Assembly (NCBI GenBank): GCA_036244855.1
Contig: BQKZ01000044.1
Coordinates: 236,010 to 250,682, forward strand
Length of the DNA stretch: 14,673 bases
Direction: 5' to 3'
DNA from: Temnopleurus reevesii
Taxonomy: Eukaryota > Echinodermata > Echinoidea > Temnopleuroida > Temnopleuridae
Shown: positions 1-9,474 of the stretch, in pieces
Numbering within the stretch: the stretch's first letter is position 1
Layout of the letters: each line of letters opens with the position of its first letter
Made by a program: the position numbers and the translations under genes
The notes under the pieces: model-generated
Seen by the model: only the letters and a program-made list of their open reading frames with translations
Told to the model about the DNA's origin: nothing
Database searches by the model: none

Positions 1-534
1 AGGATGATGATAATGATTTACATGGATGGAAATACATGATTATATTCCTTCCATGTGTAGGTTATCTTTGCCTTTATGATTCAAGCATGAGTAGGTTCGA
101 ACGATGGGAAGAGGTTTCGTCACATATGCACTCTAAACTGCAATTTGGACCAATTGTTTGGGGGTTTTCGTCAAGTTTTAACCGTTGTGAATTTGAAAAA
201 CACAAATCACATGTTATTATCTTCTCTTCTTGATATGAAACTTCATGCATACAATTTATTGATGCACTGTCAAGAAAACCTACAATGTGAAAAATAGATT
301 AAGTCCGTATGGAAAAAAAAAGCTCAATAAAAATGAGCTCTGTATCATATCCAATAGGCAAAAAATATGAAATTGTAAATTCAGTAAATGTTATAAATTG
401 AGAAAGACTGGTTTATGTTAATTTGTGTTGCATTAATTCCTGCATCTAGTCCCCCTACCGATACACACAAATACACATACCCACTTGTTGAAGTGAATAC
501 CATACCATAGAGGTGGGGTTGTCAATTCGTCAGT
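1..534. other. No gene seen
   Basis: AT-rich sequence with no supported exon, RNA gene or repeat. The open frame at 36-233 has no recognisable protein features and no convincing splice context. Confidence 0.6.
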
Positions 535-553
535 CCCCCCCCCCCCCCCCCCC
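535..553 (+). repeat. Poly-C run
   Basis: Nineteen consecutive C. Comparable runs occur at 630-644 and 2200-2212, and a mixed C-rich tract at 1541-1563. Run lengths in such tracts are unreliable in assemblies. Confidence 0.95.
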
Positions 554-629
554 TTCCAGTCATGTTTAAAGTGTTAAGGAATATAACTCAGACTTTTTGC
601 AAGCCTATGGCAGTGATTAAAAAGCTTAG

Positions 630-644
630 CCCCCCCCCCCCCCC
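630..644 (+). repeat. Poly-C run
   Basis: Fifteen consecutive C, followed by a CTCCTCC tail. Confidence 0.95.
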
Positions 645-1440
645 TCCTCCTTCCACATTCTGTTAACAAAATCTACCTTTGTATTGGATATTAAAATCGT
701 CACCAACTTAAGTGAGTATATGATGATGGTATTTTGCTCATGTCAGTGAATAGCATTATGAAATCCTCACATTGTTCAAGGAAAAATTTCTTCTGAAATC
801 TCCTTGCACTGTTGACACCCGCGCACCCAAGATTTAGATAACAATTAATTTCAAGGGCTCACGACTGAGAATATTATCGTCATGGGCCCATGAAATCCTT
901 TATATGAAGAGAAGCATGGTTCGCGCCTGGTTTAATTCCCTTTGTTAGGGTAGCATTTATTTGGCTTACATAGTGAATTCAGAAATAAATAGTTATGACC
1001 TTGGTTTAGGAGTTGATTGTGTCAGATTTCTTTCAAGATAGTATTTTGACCCGTAAACTGCCGAGCATTTTTCTCGATATAGTAAAATTCTCAAAAACAT
1101 AGATCAGTCTGATTTTCATTTACATTATGATTGTTAGTGTCTTTATCATTATAACTGGTATGTTATAGTATATGGTTCATGCAAAATAGATCTGTAGAAT
1201 TTTGCCATTTTGCCACAGATTCAAGGTATGACAGTTACCAGTTCGTTGTGGCCCGTAGCAGAATTCTATGGATCAAATTCAGTTTATCATGAAAACCCTA
1301 ACCTACTATGCAAAAAGTTGTTTAGTTGCCAAGAATATCATTTGAAGATAAAAATATTTTTCCTTATTTCAAATGTTTTGACAAATGTTTAGGTCGATGG
1401 AGGGCAACAATTTTTTCGGCCTAAATAATGCCACAATCAC
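645..1440. other. No gene seen
   Basis: AT-rich sequence between the poly-C run and the first CT run. The frame at 1210-1392 is low-complexity and ends in the AT-rich background. Nothing recognisable on either strand. Confidence 0.6.

Positions 1441-1443
<3 letters not shown>

Positions 1444-1481
<38 letters not shown>
1444..1481 (+). repeat. CT dinucleotide run
   Basis: Nineteen uninterrupted CT units following a short C run. Confidence 0.95.
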
Positions 1482-1484
<3 letters not shown>

Positions 1485-1559
1485 TATTCAATCATTTTTG
1501 TCTTCATGAAGTAGCATCTGCCCGTTGGGGGATCAGTTTTCGCCCCCCTCCCCCCGCCC

Positions 1560-2150
1560 CCTCATGAACATGAAGACCTATTTTGTTGCTACTATTGTTG
1601 ATGTTGTTCGTGTTAAAGGGGAACCAACCCCTGGAATTATCGTGCTCCCACTGAATAAAGAAAAATCAGATGAACAAACTGTGAGAATTTGAGTAAAATC
1701 GGACAACTCGTTCAAAAGTTATGAATTTTCAAAGTCACAGAGATTTGACGATCACTGCCGGTCATGGGGATCCGTGCGATCGGTAAAACCGACGGAATCC
1801 GTGACGTCATGTCGGACAACTCCTCATTCACTTTGTACGTAGAATATTTAAAACTTGATCAGTATAAAATTTAGATTGAGGTTGCTGCATGAATCTTTTC
1901 AAAATGCATGTAGAATCAATACAGAAATGCTATACCCCAACCAAAAATATGCATTTTGTTGACTTTTCCGAGAAAAAGGAGAAAATTTGAAGTTTTGCTC
2001 AATTTTTCCACAGTTTGTTCATCTAATTTTTCTTCATATCCTGAGAACAGGATAATTCCAAGGGTTGGTTTCCCTTTAAATGTCCANCCCCTCGTGAACA
2101 TGAAGACCTAACTTGTTGCTTCTATTGTTGTTTTACGTGTTAAATGTCCA
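1560..2150 (+). repeat. Duplicated flank: filled copy and empty copy of one locus, separated by an N
   Basis: Copy 1 (1562-1616 plus 2076-2086) and copy 2 (about 2091-2150) share TGAACATGAAGACCTA, TTGTTGCT, CTATTGTTG, CGTGTTAA and ATGTCCA, with scattered base differences and a short length difference. Copy 1 is split by the TTAA element; copy 2 is continuous. The only undetermined base of the window (N, 2087) lies exactly where copy 1 ends and the C-rich start of copy 2 begins. This can be a real tandem duplication or two alleles joined by the assembler. Confidence 0.75.
1613..2079. mobile_element. TTAA-flanked miniature inverted-repeat element
   Basis: The element body 1617-2075 (459 bases) is bordered by TTAA on both sides (1613-1616 and 2076-2079). 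Its ends are inverted repeats: AGGGGAACCAACCCCTGGAA at the left against the complement of the right end, AGGGAAACCAACCCTTGGAA. Similarity continues over roughly 70 bases to a shared AGATGAACAAACTGT. TTAA target duplication is the hallmark of piggyBac-type transposition, so this is best read as a non-autonomous piggyBac-like MITE. The interior has no transposase frame. The insertion is supported directly by an unoccupied copy of the same flank just downstream (TTAA at 2140-2143 followed by the same ATGTCCA). Confidence 0.8.
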
Positions 2151-2199
2151 TTTGAAAAAGGAGACCTCCCCTTCAGGTTGTATTCCAACAAGGATTTCG

Positions 2200-2212
2200 C
2201 CCCCCCCCCCCC
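2200..2212 (+). repeat. Poly-C run
   Basis: Thirteen consecutive C, about 60 bases after the empty TTAA site. Confidence 0.95.
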
Positions 2213-2940
2213 TCACCATTCCACGAATCAAACGTAATTTACTACTTGTCATTTCCAGAACGTAAATAATTACACATTTATTTTTAATGAATGATGATTA
2301 TGAATACTGTATAATATGACATTAACCCGACCGTAACAGATAATCCCACACTTTAGAATTTTTCTTAAAGTAGTCATAATATACATCCTCCTGATCAAAG
2401 TATTCACCAGCGTAATATCAAATCTGTTTACCTGTCAGCCTCAGGACCAAGCCATAGATGTGATATGAATGAAGGGTCGTTGCGTCATGCACATGTGTTC
2501 TCCAGGATGAATGATGAGAGATGAGGGTTTGCTCACATTGATGCTATCCGTCCTGATGTCCATCAGCGCATCAAACCATCAATGATCCTGCAACTCACAC
2601 AATTGGATCAACTGAACGGAATGCAAAACATGCCATAACGAACTATTATAGAGCGGTCCCGATGGAAACAGCTACTTTCATATTGTTCATATACCTTTCT
2701 ATGGGACAAAGCGATATTGTACGAGAGATCTTTTCAAAGCGACACGGGTGATAAAGCGAAAACAGGTAATAGTCAAGGAAACTGATAAACTAAAAAAAGA
2801 GAAAATCTACCAGGTTGTGGGTGCTACTCGCTTTTTCAAAGTGTGATTTACTTTAAAACTCCGTTTACGTACTAAATTTTAAGATTGCAAACTCATAATT
2901 TCTAACTAAATAAGTTAGATATCACAGTAATTCAAGTAAA
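2213..2940. other. No gene seen; locally less repetitive
   Basis: 2420-2640 has more balanced composition (for example ATGCTATCCGTCCTGATGTC) than its surroundings, but stops interrupt every frame I followed on both strands and no paired splice sites appeared. 2640-2790 may be part of a dispersed repeat that I cannot name. Confidence 0.5.
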
Positions 2941-2989
2941 AAGGAATATAATCAAAGAGAACTGCTGAAACTGCGTATCCCATCATGGA

Positions 2990-3957
2990 GAGCAGTGGAG
3001 TAGGAGGAGGGGTATCCCCCTCCCACGGTAGGGACTTTTGAAAATTTAACACGCGGTAATCGCATTTTAAGAGCACTTCCCAAATAAATTAGCTTAATTA
3101 TTGCATCATGTTCGATTGGGGGAGGGTGTGGGAAGAGGTATGCCACTCCCTCTAAAATCGCATTTTAAGAGCACTTTAGGAAATAAAAATATAAAGGGCG
3201 CGCGTCCCATACGCGCCCGCCTGGAATATTCTGAAGAGTATGTATGCAAAAATATCAGCAAAAGTTGGACGAGAAAAATTCTGAAAGAATATGATTATTT
3301 AGGTGAAGACACCAAGCGGGGGAGGGTGTGGGAGGGGGTGTCCCCCTCCCATGGTTGGTAGATTTTTAAATAATAGATCATGAAAGTGGCATCTTCTAAA
3401 CACAACACTTCTGCATCGGAGTAGCTAAATGAGAAATACCATCTGAAAAAAATATGATTATATATCTAGGTTAAGATACCAAGCGGGGGAAAGTGTGGGA
3501 AAGGGTGGCCCCCTTCTCACGGTAGGGAGATGTTTGAAAAATAGATCATGAAAGTGGCGTTTTGTAAACACAAAACCTTTGCATCGGAGTAACTAAATGA
3601 GAACTGACATCTGGAAAAATATGATTACATAAGTGAAGACAATAAGCGGGGGAGGGTGTGAGAGGGGGTGTCCCACTCCCACGGTAGGGAAATATTTGTA
3701 AAATAGATCATGAAAGTGGCGTTTTCTGAACACAAAACATCTGCATTGGAGTAACTAAATGAGAAATGACATCTGAAAAAATATAGGCTTCTTGCATCAT
3801 GTCCGAGTAGGGGAGGGTGTGGGAAGATGTATGCCCCCTCCCAAAGTAGGGACTTGAAAAAAAGAAATTATGAGCTAAAATCGCATTTGAAGAACACTTT
3901 AGGAAAAACCTTTAGACCTTTAGAGCACGTTGGCACCCATCTGGACCCGCCACTGAC
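2990..3957 (+). repeat. GC-block tandem array
   Basis: About six blocks of a G-rich run followed by its C-rich counterpart: AGGAGGGGTATCCCCCTCCC at about 3005-3026, then near 3114-3152, 3311-3352, 3481-3526, 3641-3688 and 3808-3850. Three units near 3311, 3478 and 3641 are about 163-167 bases long and also share ATAGATCATGAAAGTGGC, AACACAAAAC, GCATCGGAGTAACTAAATGA and ATCTGAAAAAAATATGATTA. The outer blocks share TCGCATTTTAAGAGCACTT instead. The right end reads GGACCCGCCACTGAC. Frames such as 3101-3361 arise from these repeats and are not called genes. Confidence 0.75.
3196..3218. repeat. Short GC-rich hairpin
   Basis: GGGCGCG (3196-3202) and CGCGCCC (3212-3218) form a perfect 7-base stem with a 9-base loop inside the GC-block array. 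It is not followed by a T run. Probably part of the repeat unit rather than a functional site. Confidence 0.5.
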
Positions 3958-4132
3958 ATGTGTCGATATGTTCCGGGAAAAAATGAGAATAAAATATTCT
4001 TAAATGTCATCTGAGAGCATATTTTTTTAAAGAAAATATACATACATAAATAAAGTGAGTGATAAACTGCCCACTTCCCTCTCTTTTTCCCCTTTTCTTT
4101 CATTTTTTTCTGGCCCAAAAATAGGGGCACTT

Positions 4133-4144
4133 CCCCCCCCCCCC
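4133..4144 (+). repeat. Poly-C run
   Basis: Twelve consecutive C followed by GGATCCGCTACTG. This resembles the GGACCCGCCACTG that ends the GC-block array at 3943-3957, so the two may share a repeat terminus. Confidence 0.9.
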
Positions 4145-4409
4145 GGATCCGCTACTGCTCAATACACAAAGGTTGCTCTTGACAACCCGGAAACCTGCCC
4201 GACGCTTGCCAGACATAGCGACAAGTGGGATGATAGGGTATCAGTCTCGCAGTAGTTCGAGTCTCAGAGTGAGAATGCTTGTAACATTTTAAAGCTTTTG
4301 AGGCTTCATCAGAAAGTATAAAATGCCTGACTCAATATAGGTAGGGAGCACAGTGCACTTTGATAAAACGAACGAGGTACCAATGTCTGGCCATTAGAAC
4401 ATATAGGAA

Positions 4410-5950
4410 TAAATCCAGCATATGCGAATCCGGGCGTCTGCCGGGTCCCATTTGCTGCTTGTGGCCCCTAGGGCCACTTAAAATGGGCCACAAATTGGGT
4501 TAGATCAAACAACTTAGGTACCACTTGTAACTCCAATCAATAACATTCGTTTATCCTACAGATTATTGAATGGACCTTGACAGGCAAGTTTTTCTGCCGC
4601 AAAGGGCCCGACAGACGCCCCAAAGGGTCCTCAAATTGGGTCTGAATCAAACATACGAGGTACCACTCAAAACCAGATTCAAATGAAAACATACACCCCC
4701 AGAATATTGAATGACCCATGACAGACAAAATTTCTGATGTTTTGGGCTCGACAGGCGCCCTTAAAATTTCGCTTCCCCATAAGGATGTGTGCAAAATAAA
4801 AACAAATATTTTCCCATAGGCCTGTGTACAAATTCAGCATAACATTCATGGATACATCAATTACCTTGTATGTAAAGGAAAGCAATTACCTAAATATGCA
4901 TATTTGATACAATATAAATTGTGATAATGTCCAAGTACCCGTGCAAATCTTACACTCTGAAAACAAACTAATCAAATTTGATTAGAATCTAATCAAATTT
5001 GATTAGGAAAACAATACAAACGGGGACACCTGGAAATCTAATCAAAATGATTAGAAAAATCTAATCATTTTTTTTAATGTGGAAATCTTATTATAATTAC
5101 GAATAAGAAATCTAATCAAAATGATTAGATTCGATTAAAAAATTAATACAAGTCACATATGATTATAAATCCATTTCAGAATGATTAGTTTCTATTCATA
5201 ATAATATCATAAGACGATCTAATAAAAAAAAATAATTAGGTTGTTTTAGAGTGTACTTTCAACCAAACTGACACCTTTTTAGACTCGACTCTGCATGCGC
5301 CAAAAAGAGGCCCCAAAGCTAACATGGGAGGTACCACTCAAAACCAGTTTTAAATAAAAACATTAACAGCTACGAATATTGAATGACCCAAGACAGACAA
5401 AATTTTGCTGTTTTGGACCCGACAGACGGTCTCGCACAGAGTTTTATGCAAAACTAAAATTACATTTGTATTATAGGTCTGTGTCCAAAATTTATCACAA
5501 CATTTATGGAATTATTACAGTCAATAAATGCGCATTTGATGCTAGGAAAATAGCAGCGGAGATGTCAAGGGTGTCTATTAATTCTACTTTCCACCAAATG
5601 AGCACCTGTTTTGGCTCGTTAGACATTGAAAGGACATGCAAATTTGTGTCTCAATTGAATTTGATGTCCCACTCAAAATATTTTTTTAAATATAAGCATA
5701 ATCACCGCAGAAATGTTGGTTTAAGCCCAGAAGATGTCCTGAAGATATTGGATTCATCTGAATCAATTCCCACTGCACACATTGGAAATTTGATTTGATC
5801 TAAATAAGGAGATATTAAGGCCCCTTCTGGTTTTATTTTCCACCAAAAGGGCATCATATTATGTGTAGAACCCAGCAGACGCCCCAAACAAATATAATGG
5901 GCGGCCTCTTTCAAACCAGTTTTAATGAATACATAAATACATGTAAATTT
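4410..5950 (+). repeat. Modular repeat, left half (direct copies)
   Basis: Recurring modules of the same ordered segments: a CGACAGACGCC box, GGTACCACTCAAAACCAG, AATGAAAACAT, AATATTGAATGACCC, GACAGACAAAAT, a TGTTTTGGGCCCGACAG box, AAGGATGTGTGCAAAATAAA and CCATAGGCCTGTGTACAAAT. They are seen at about 4595-4915 and 5262-5560, with degenerate partial copies near 4410-4560, 5580-5680 and 5820-5950. The full unit is near 400 bases. It is interrupted by the TA element at 4951-5255. Reading frames across it, including one of 139 codons at 5379-5798, are made of these modules and I treat them as chance. Confidence 0.7.
4951..5255. mobile_element. TA-flanked miniature inverted-repeat element with internal ATTAG repeats
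   Basis: The termini are CACTCTGAAAACAAACTAAT at the left and the complement of CACTCTAAAACAACCTAATT at the right. Each is bordered by TA (4951-4952 and 5254-5255), the target site of Tc1/mariner-type insertions. The interior is built of repeated AATCTAATCAAA-TGATTAG palindromes (for example around 4970-5005, 5035-5067 and 5110-5130), so the element folds on itself. It is 301 bases long without TA and has no coding capacity, hence non-autonomous. It sits inside the left half of the large modular repeat. Confidence 0.65.
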
Positions 5951-6035
5951 ATACCACAGCTAAAGTTTGATGATCAAGGCCAGATACCCCTTAAATCTTG
6001 ACACCAATAGGGATATGTATTAAATAAAGATGTAA

Positions 6036-6037
<2 letters not shown>

Positions 6038-6070
<33 letters not shown>

Positions 6071-6240
6071 GTGGCTACTTGTATAGCGCACAGGTCCACC
6101 TTATCGGTGCTCATGGCGCTGAAAGCTTTACACTCACTATTACCCGGCTCTAGCTGGCAGCCATTACGGCGCTCCGCATTACAAGGAATGTCTTCCTGCC
6201 GTCCCCATTTACCTCACCTCCTTAGGCCTCTCATTCCTCC
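6038..6240 (-). repeat. SINE/LINE 3'-end-like fragment with an AAT run
   Basis: About ten AAT units (6038-6069) are followed by GGTGGCTACTTGTATAGCGC and GTGCTCATGGCGCTGAAAGC, then more GC-rich sequence. In invertebrates and fish, 'tatagcgc ... ggcgctgaaag' next to an (AAT/ATT)n run is a frequent retroposon tail. The ATT run would be its 3' end on the minus strand. No reverse-transcriptase frame and no clear tRNA-like promoter boxes were found. It lies in the central part of the large modular inverted repeat. The right limit is approximate. Confidence 0.45.
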
Positions 6241-6899
6241 AAGTGGATTGGTCGAATTAATTAACAAAATGCTCGTAAGGAAATCTCTTATACCTTGCGA
6301 TGTTTAGCTTACGACTAGTTGTCCAATAAAACGAATAAAACTCAGACAAATAGGATATGCTACCGACGTGTGACCGATGTAATTATAGGGTAATAAATTG
6401 AATAAGCGCTGCTATACATTTTTAGAAATTAATCTTTTAAATTGATAGATGATGACACAAAAATTAATGACATGTGTCATAAATTGGTGAATACCTATTA
6501 CTTTGTTTTCACGATTTGGATTTTATTTTTCAGATACAGCACTATCTTCATTATAAGAATTCACGATTGATACAATATCCTTTTGTGGGCCATGTAGGGC
6601 GTGTGTAGGGACCCAAACATACGTCCTTTTGTGAAAGGTAAAGTCAATAGAGGCCCTTTACATTATTGATTTCAATAAATCCAATATATACTTTGCAGTT
6701 ATTTTTTCCTTCAGAAAACACCCGAATTGATGTGTATTTCGCACATGGTCTATGAACCAAATCTAAACTTCATTTAATGTAAAATCTTAAGGGGGGGACA
6801 TCGCAAATTCGCCTGTCGGGGATAATTCAGCATCATTCTTTCCTTTCTTTCCTTTGGTGCGTTCATGTTTTTACTTAAATTGGCTTCAGTGGGGTGGGA

Positions 6900-7695
6900 A
6901 ATTGTATGTTCTGCTGAGTTAAATTTGTTTTGAGTCCTTTGGGGCTATTTGATAGACCCTAAATCAGGGGATCTTCATTTTTGTCACCTCAAATGCCACT
7001 TCCTAGCATTTGTTTCCCTTTCAAGCAAATTGTTGGTTTCATGGCATGTATAAAAAATTCTGTACACATCAAAAGTTTGAGGGGGTCTGTCGAGACAAAA
7101 CGGTATAAAACTAATTTGTCATTAACCATGATATGTTCATGCTTTCATTCAAAACTGATTTTGAGTGGTACCTTCCATATTTATGTGGGATCCTTTTTGG
7201 CGTCTGCAGAAACGTAACATGTGCCCTCTTTGATGGAAAATCAAATTTATTGGGGTCCTGTTGAAATGTCCATAATTGTAATTGTTTCAAATGTGTACTT
7301 GATGGTCATTGCTATCGTGTACACATGATTCCAGTACTATTATGATGAATTTGCACACCATGTACACACCCTATGGACAAAATATGATGTTTATTTTGTA
7401 CACATCCTCGTGCGGGACCGAAATTTTAATGGCGTCTGTTGGGCCCAAAAACAGCAGACATTTTGTCTGTTATCGGTCATTCAATTATTCTGAGTGTGTA
7501 TGCTTCCATTTAAAACTGGTTTGGGGCCTATTGTATCAAATGTGCATATATATATGATTGCTTTCCTTTACATACGAGGTAATTGATAATACGACGAATT
7601 GTTACAGAGGCCTATGGAAAATGAAATTTTTATTTTGTACACATCCTTATGGGGAACCGAGATTTTAAGGACATCTGTCGGGCCCACCTCATTCT
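6900..7695 (-). repeat. Modular repeat, right half (inverted copies)
   Basis: On the minus strand this carries the modules of the 4410-5950 repeat in the same order. For example 7690-7530 reads GGGCCCGACAGA, CCCCATAAGGATGTGTACAA, CCATAGGCCT, AATTACCTCGTATGTAAAGG, AAGCAAT and GCACATTTGATACAATA, closely matching 4745-4915. Segments 7510-7300 and 7290-7060 give further copies, including GGTACCACTCAAAATCAG. Weaker remnants lie near 6570-6620 and 6810-6960. With the left half it forms a large, degenerate inverted repeat centred near 6 kb. Confidence 0.7.
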
Positions 7696-7711
7696 CAAAG
7701 AAGCTATTTGA

Positions 7712-7749
7712 TTAAGTAAATAGCCTCCAAAGATTTTCTATTTACTTAA
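7712..7749. repeat. Small perfect inverted repeat
   Basis: TTAAGTAAATAG (7712-7723) and CTATTTACTTAA (7738-7749) are perfect 12-base complements with a 14-base spacer. They lie just beyond the outer end of the right half of the modular repeat. Possibly the end of that repeat or chance in AT-rich DNA. Confidence 0.4.
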
Positions 7750-7918
7750 CATATACCATTATTATTTTACCTTTAAAAATACGATGTTCTTGCTCGAGTT
7801 ATGCAATTTCAATTTTGCAATATGTCTGAATTTAATGCGTAAGCTAATGATTCTAGTAACAACTACAATCTTGCAGATTGTTTTCGGACGAGGGGTTAGT
7901 GTCGTCATGATGTGTGTA

Positions 7919-7934
7919 CTCTCTCTCTCTCACC

Positions 7935-7990
<56 letters not shown>
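7919..7990 (+). repeat. CT dinucleotide run
   Basis: About 70 bases of CT units, interrupted once by CACCCTCTTT near 7931-7940. It ends in CTTTCAGGTGC, which mimics a splice acceptor on the + strand. Confidence 0.95.
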
Positions 7991-7991
<1 letters not shown>

Positions 7992-9320
7992 AGGTGCTGC
8001 TTTATTAACAATTTGATTTTGACCTCAGCAAATCCGTAAATGATTGGTTGGCATGGTTTTGATAGTATTGTGCAACTTGGGGCTACAGTCGTCTTTGGAC
8101 TCTAAGCATTTCGGTGTTTATAATTTATTTTATTTTTCATTTCTTTACATATCCCTGCAAATATACTCTCCGAGATGTAATGGTACCTTCAATGGGCTGT
8201 GGTCATTTGTCAGGTTTCTAGATTCCTTTTAGAATAATGAATTTTTTCTCCTAACACAGAGTCGAGCGATCATAAATTAGTTTAATATCTATTAGTAACG
8301 AATTATTTAAAATCATTGACTTTTATCACATAGTGAGAATTCCTATTCAAATATGTCAATGAATGCAGTTTCCCAAAAATAAATGATGAACTTTGTGATT
8401 TATTTCCTCACCTGATTCGAATAAATCGTCCGTGTTTTCAAAAAGTGACGGGAGCAAGATGGTATTGTTACACGAAACGAAATAAAAATTCATTGAAACG
8501 TATCCTTCTGTAGAATCAACACGTTGTTCGATTAGGATGGCCTTTAAATCGGCGCTATGACAGGATTTCTTTGTCTTCATGCAACACTACTCTTTGCCTC
8601 CCGTAACTTCGTCTCTTCATGGACGAAACGACCTATTTTGCAATTATTTTATAGATAATTTCACCGTTTGCATTATACGGGTATTACAAATAAGTGTAAA
8701 GTAAATATTAAGTTTATCATTCAATTTGAATGTTGAAACAATGGTGACTTGAAAGAGGTATATGTGTCTCAAAGCTTTATTAATCCGTGATATTTTATTC
8801 CAATAAAATATGCAATAAATAAACACAATTTTGCAAGTAATTGTGATGAAGAATGTAACTTTATTAAGCGCAATGTCTAACTGTGATCCTCAACACTAAT
8901 GTATACAAAGTATAATAATAATGGGAAAGGATATTAAGTTAAATGTACACTACATTGATCGTGAAGCTATACAGGAAATAGACGCTAAAACTTGGATAAA
9001 TAATCCCCTTCAAGTAACTTTTCATTTGCACTTGCTCATTAGTATTTCTATGTAATGTTACTATTAGCGATTTACTCAAACGTATAGTTAGGCATGTTAG
9101 GGGAATATTGAGCTATATACCACGTCAATGTAGTGACTTAACGGGATAAAAATATAACCAGAATGTTTTTTATTTAAAACATGTCTAATCCTTTAAATGC
9201 TATGTTATTAACCTTGAAATATCCCACAAATTCAGGTTGATTTATACGATTGTTACCGTCATTTGACCGATTTATTTATTATTTCATTAGTTCAGAATTT
9301 TGTCTCTGCAATTTCACGGT
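7991..9320. other. No supported gene
   Basis: Mostly AT-rich sequence. A 74-codon minus-strand frame at 8580-8356 contains a good donor-like CAG|GTGAGG near 8411-8419 but has no recognisable homology; see findings. The rest shows no exon, RNA gene or repeat. Confidence 0.5.
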
Positions 9321-9337
9321 ATTAGGGACTTTAAGCA

Positions 9338-9461
9338 AAGAAGATGGGAGGGCCGATCACAACGTTAGCTCTAAGGTCCGTTCCAGAAGGGTGCACCAAC
9401 ATAACGCTACTTCTTGAATGGACCTTAGAGCTAACGTTGTGATCGGCCCTCCCGTCTTCTT
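9338..9461. repeat. Long hairpin 1 (52-base arms)
   Basis: The left arm 9338-9389 pairs with the right arm 9410-9461 over 52 bases with about three mismatches, leaving a 20-base loop (9390-9409). The stem contains GGGAGGGCCGATCACAACG and then TTAGCTCTAAGGTCC in the left arm, with the exact complement in the right arm. The near-perfect arms exceed what is usual for a microRNA precursor and fit a foldback element or a source of double-stranded RNA. The left arm is related in sequence to the left arm of the neighbouring hairpin at 9475-9619. No coding potential seen. Confidence 0.75.
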
Positions 9462-9474
9462 CCCTAACTGAGCT

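Noticed and set aside
1916..2101. 61-codon minus-strand frame across the N
   Set aside because: It runs through the right end of the TTAA element and an undetermined base, and has no transposase features.
3101..3361. 86-codon + strand frame
   Set aside because: It lies in the GC-block tandem array, and its Gly/Arg-rich ends are translations of the G-run blocks.
5379..5798. Longest open frame in the window (139 codons, + strand)
   Set aside because: Its first half consists of the modular repeat units also present, inverted, at 7.0-7.7 kb. Composition and sequence show no protein domain.
6038..6240. tRNA gene
   Set aside because: The GC-rich part has no foldable cloverleaf and no recognisable A and B boxes in proper spacing. 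It fits a retroposon tail better.
7784..8008. 74-codon frame with Leu/Ser repeats, and the CTTTCAGGTGC acceptor-like site at its end
   Set aside because: The Leu/Ser tract is the CT dinucleotide run read as codons. The acceptor look-alike is made by the same run, and the sequence after it meets a stop within a few codons.
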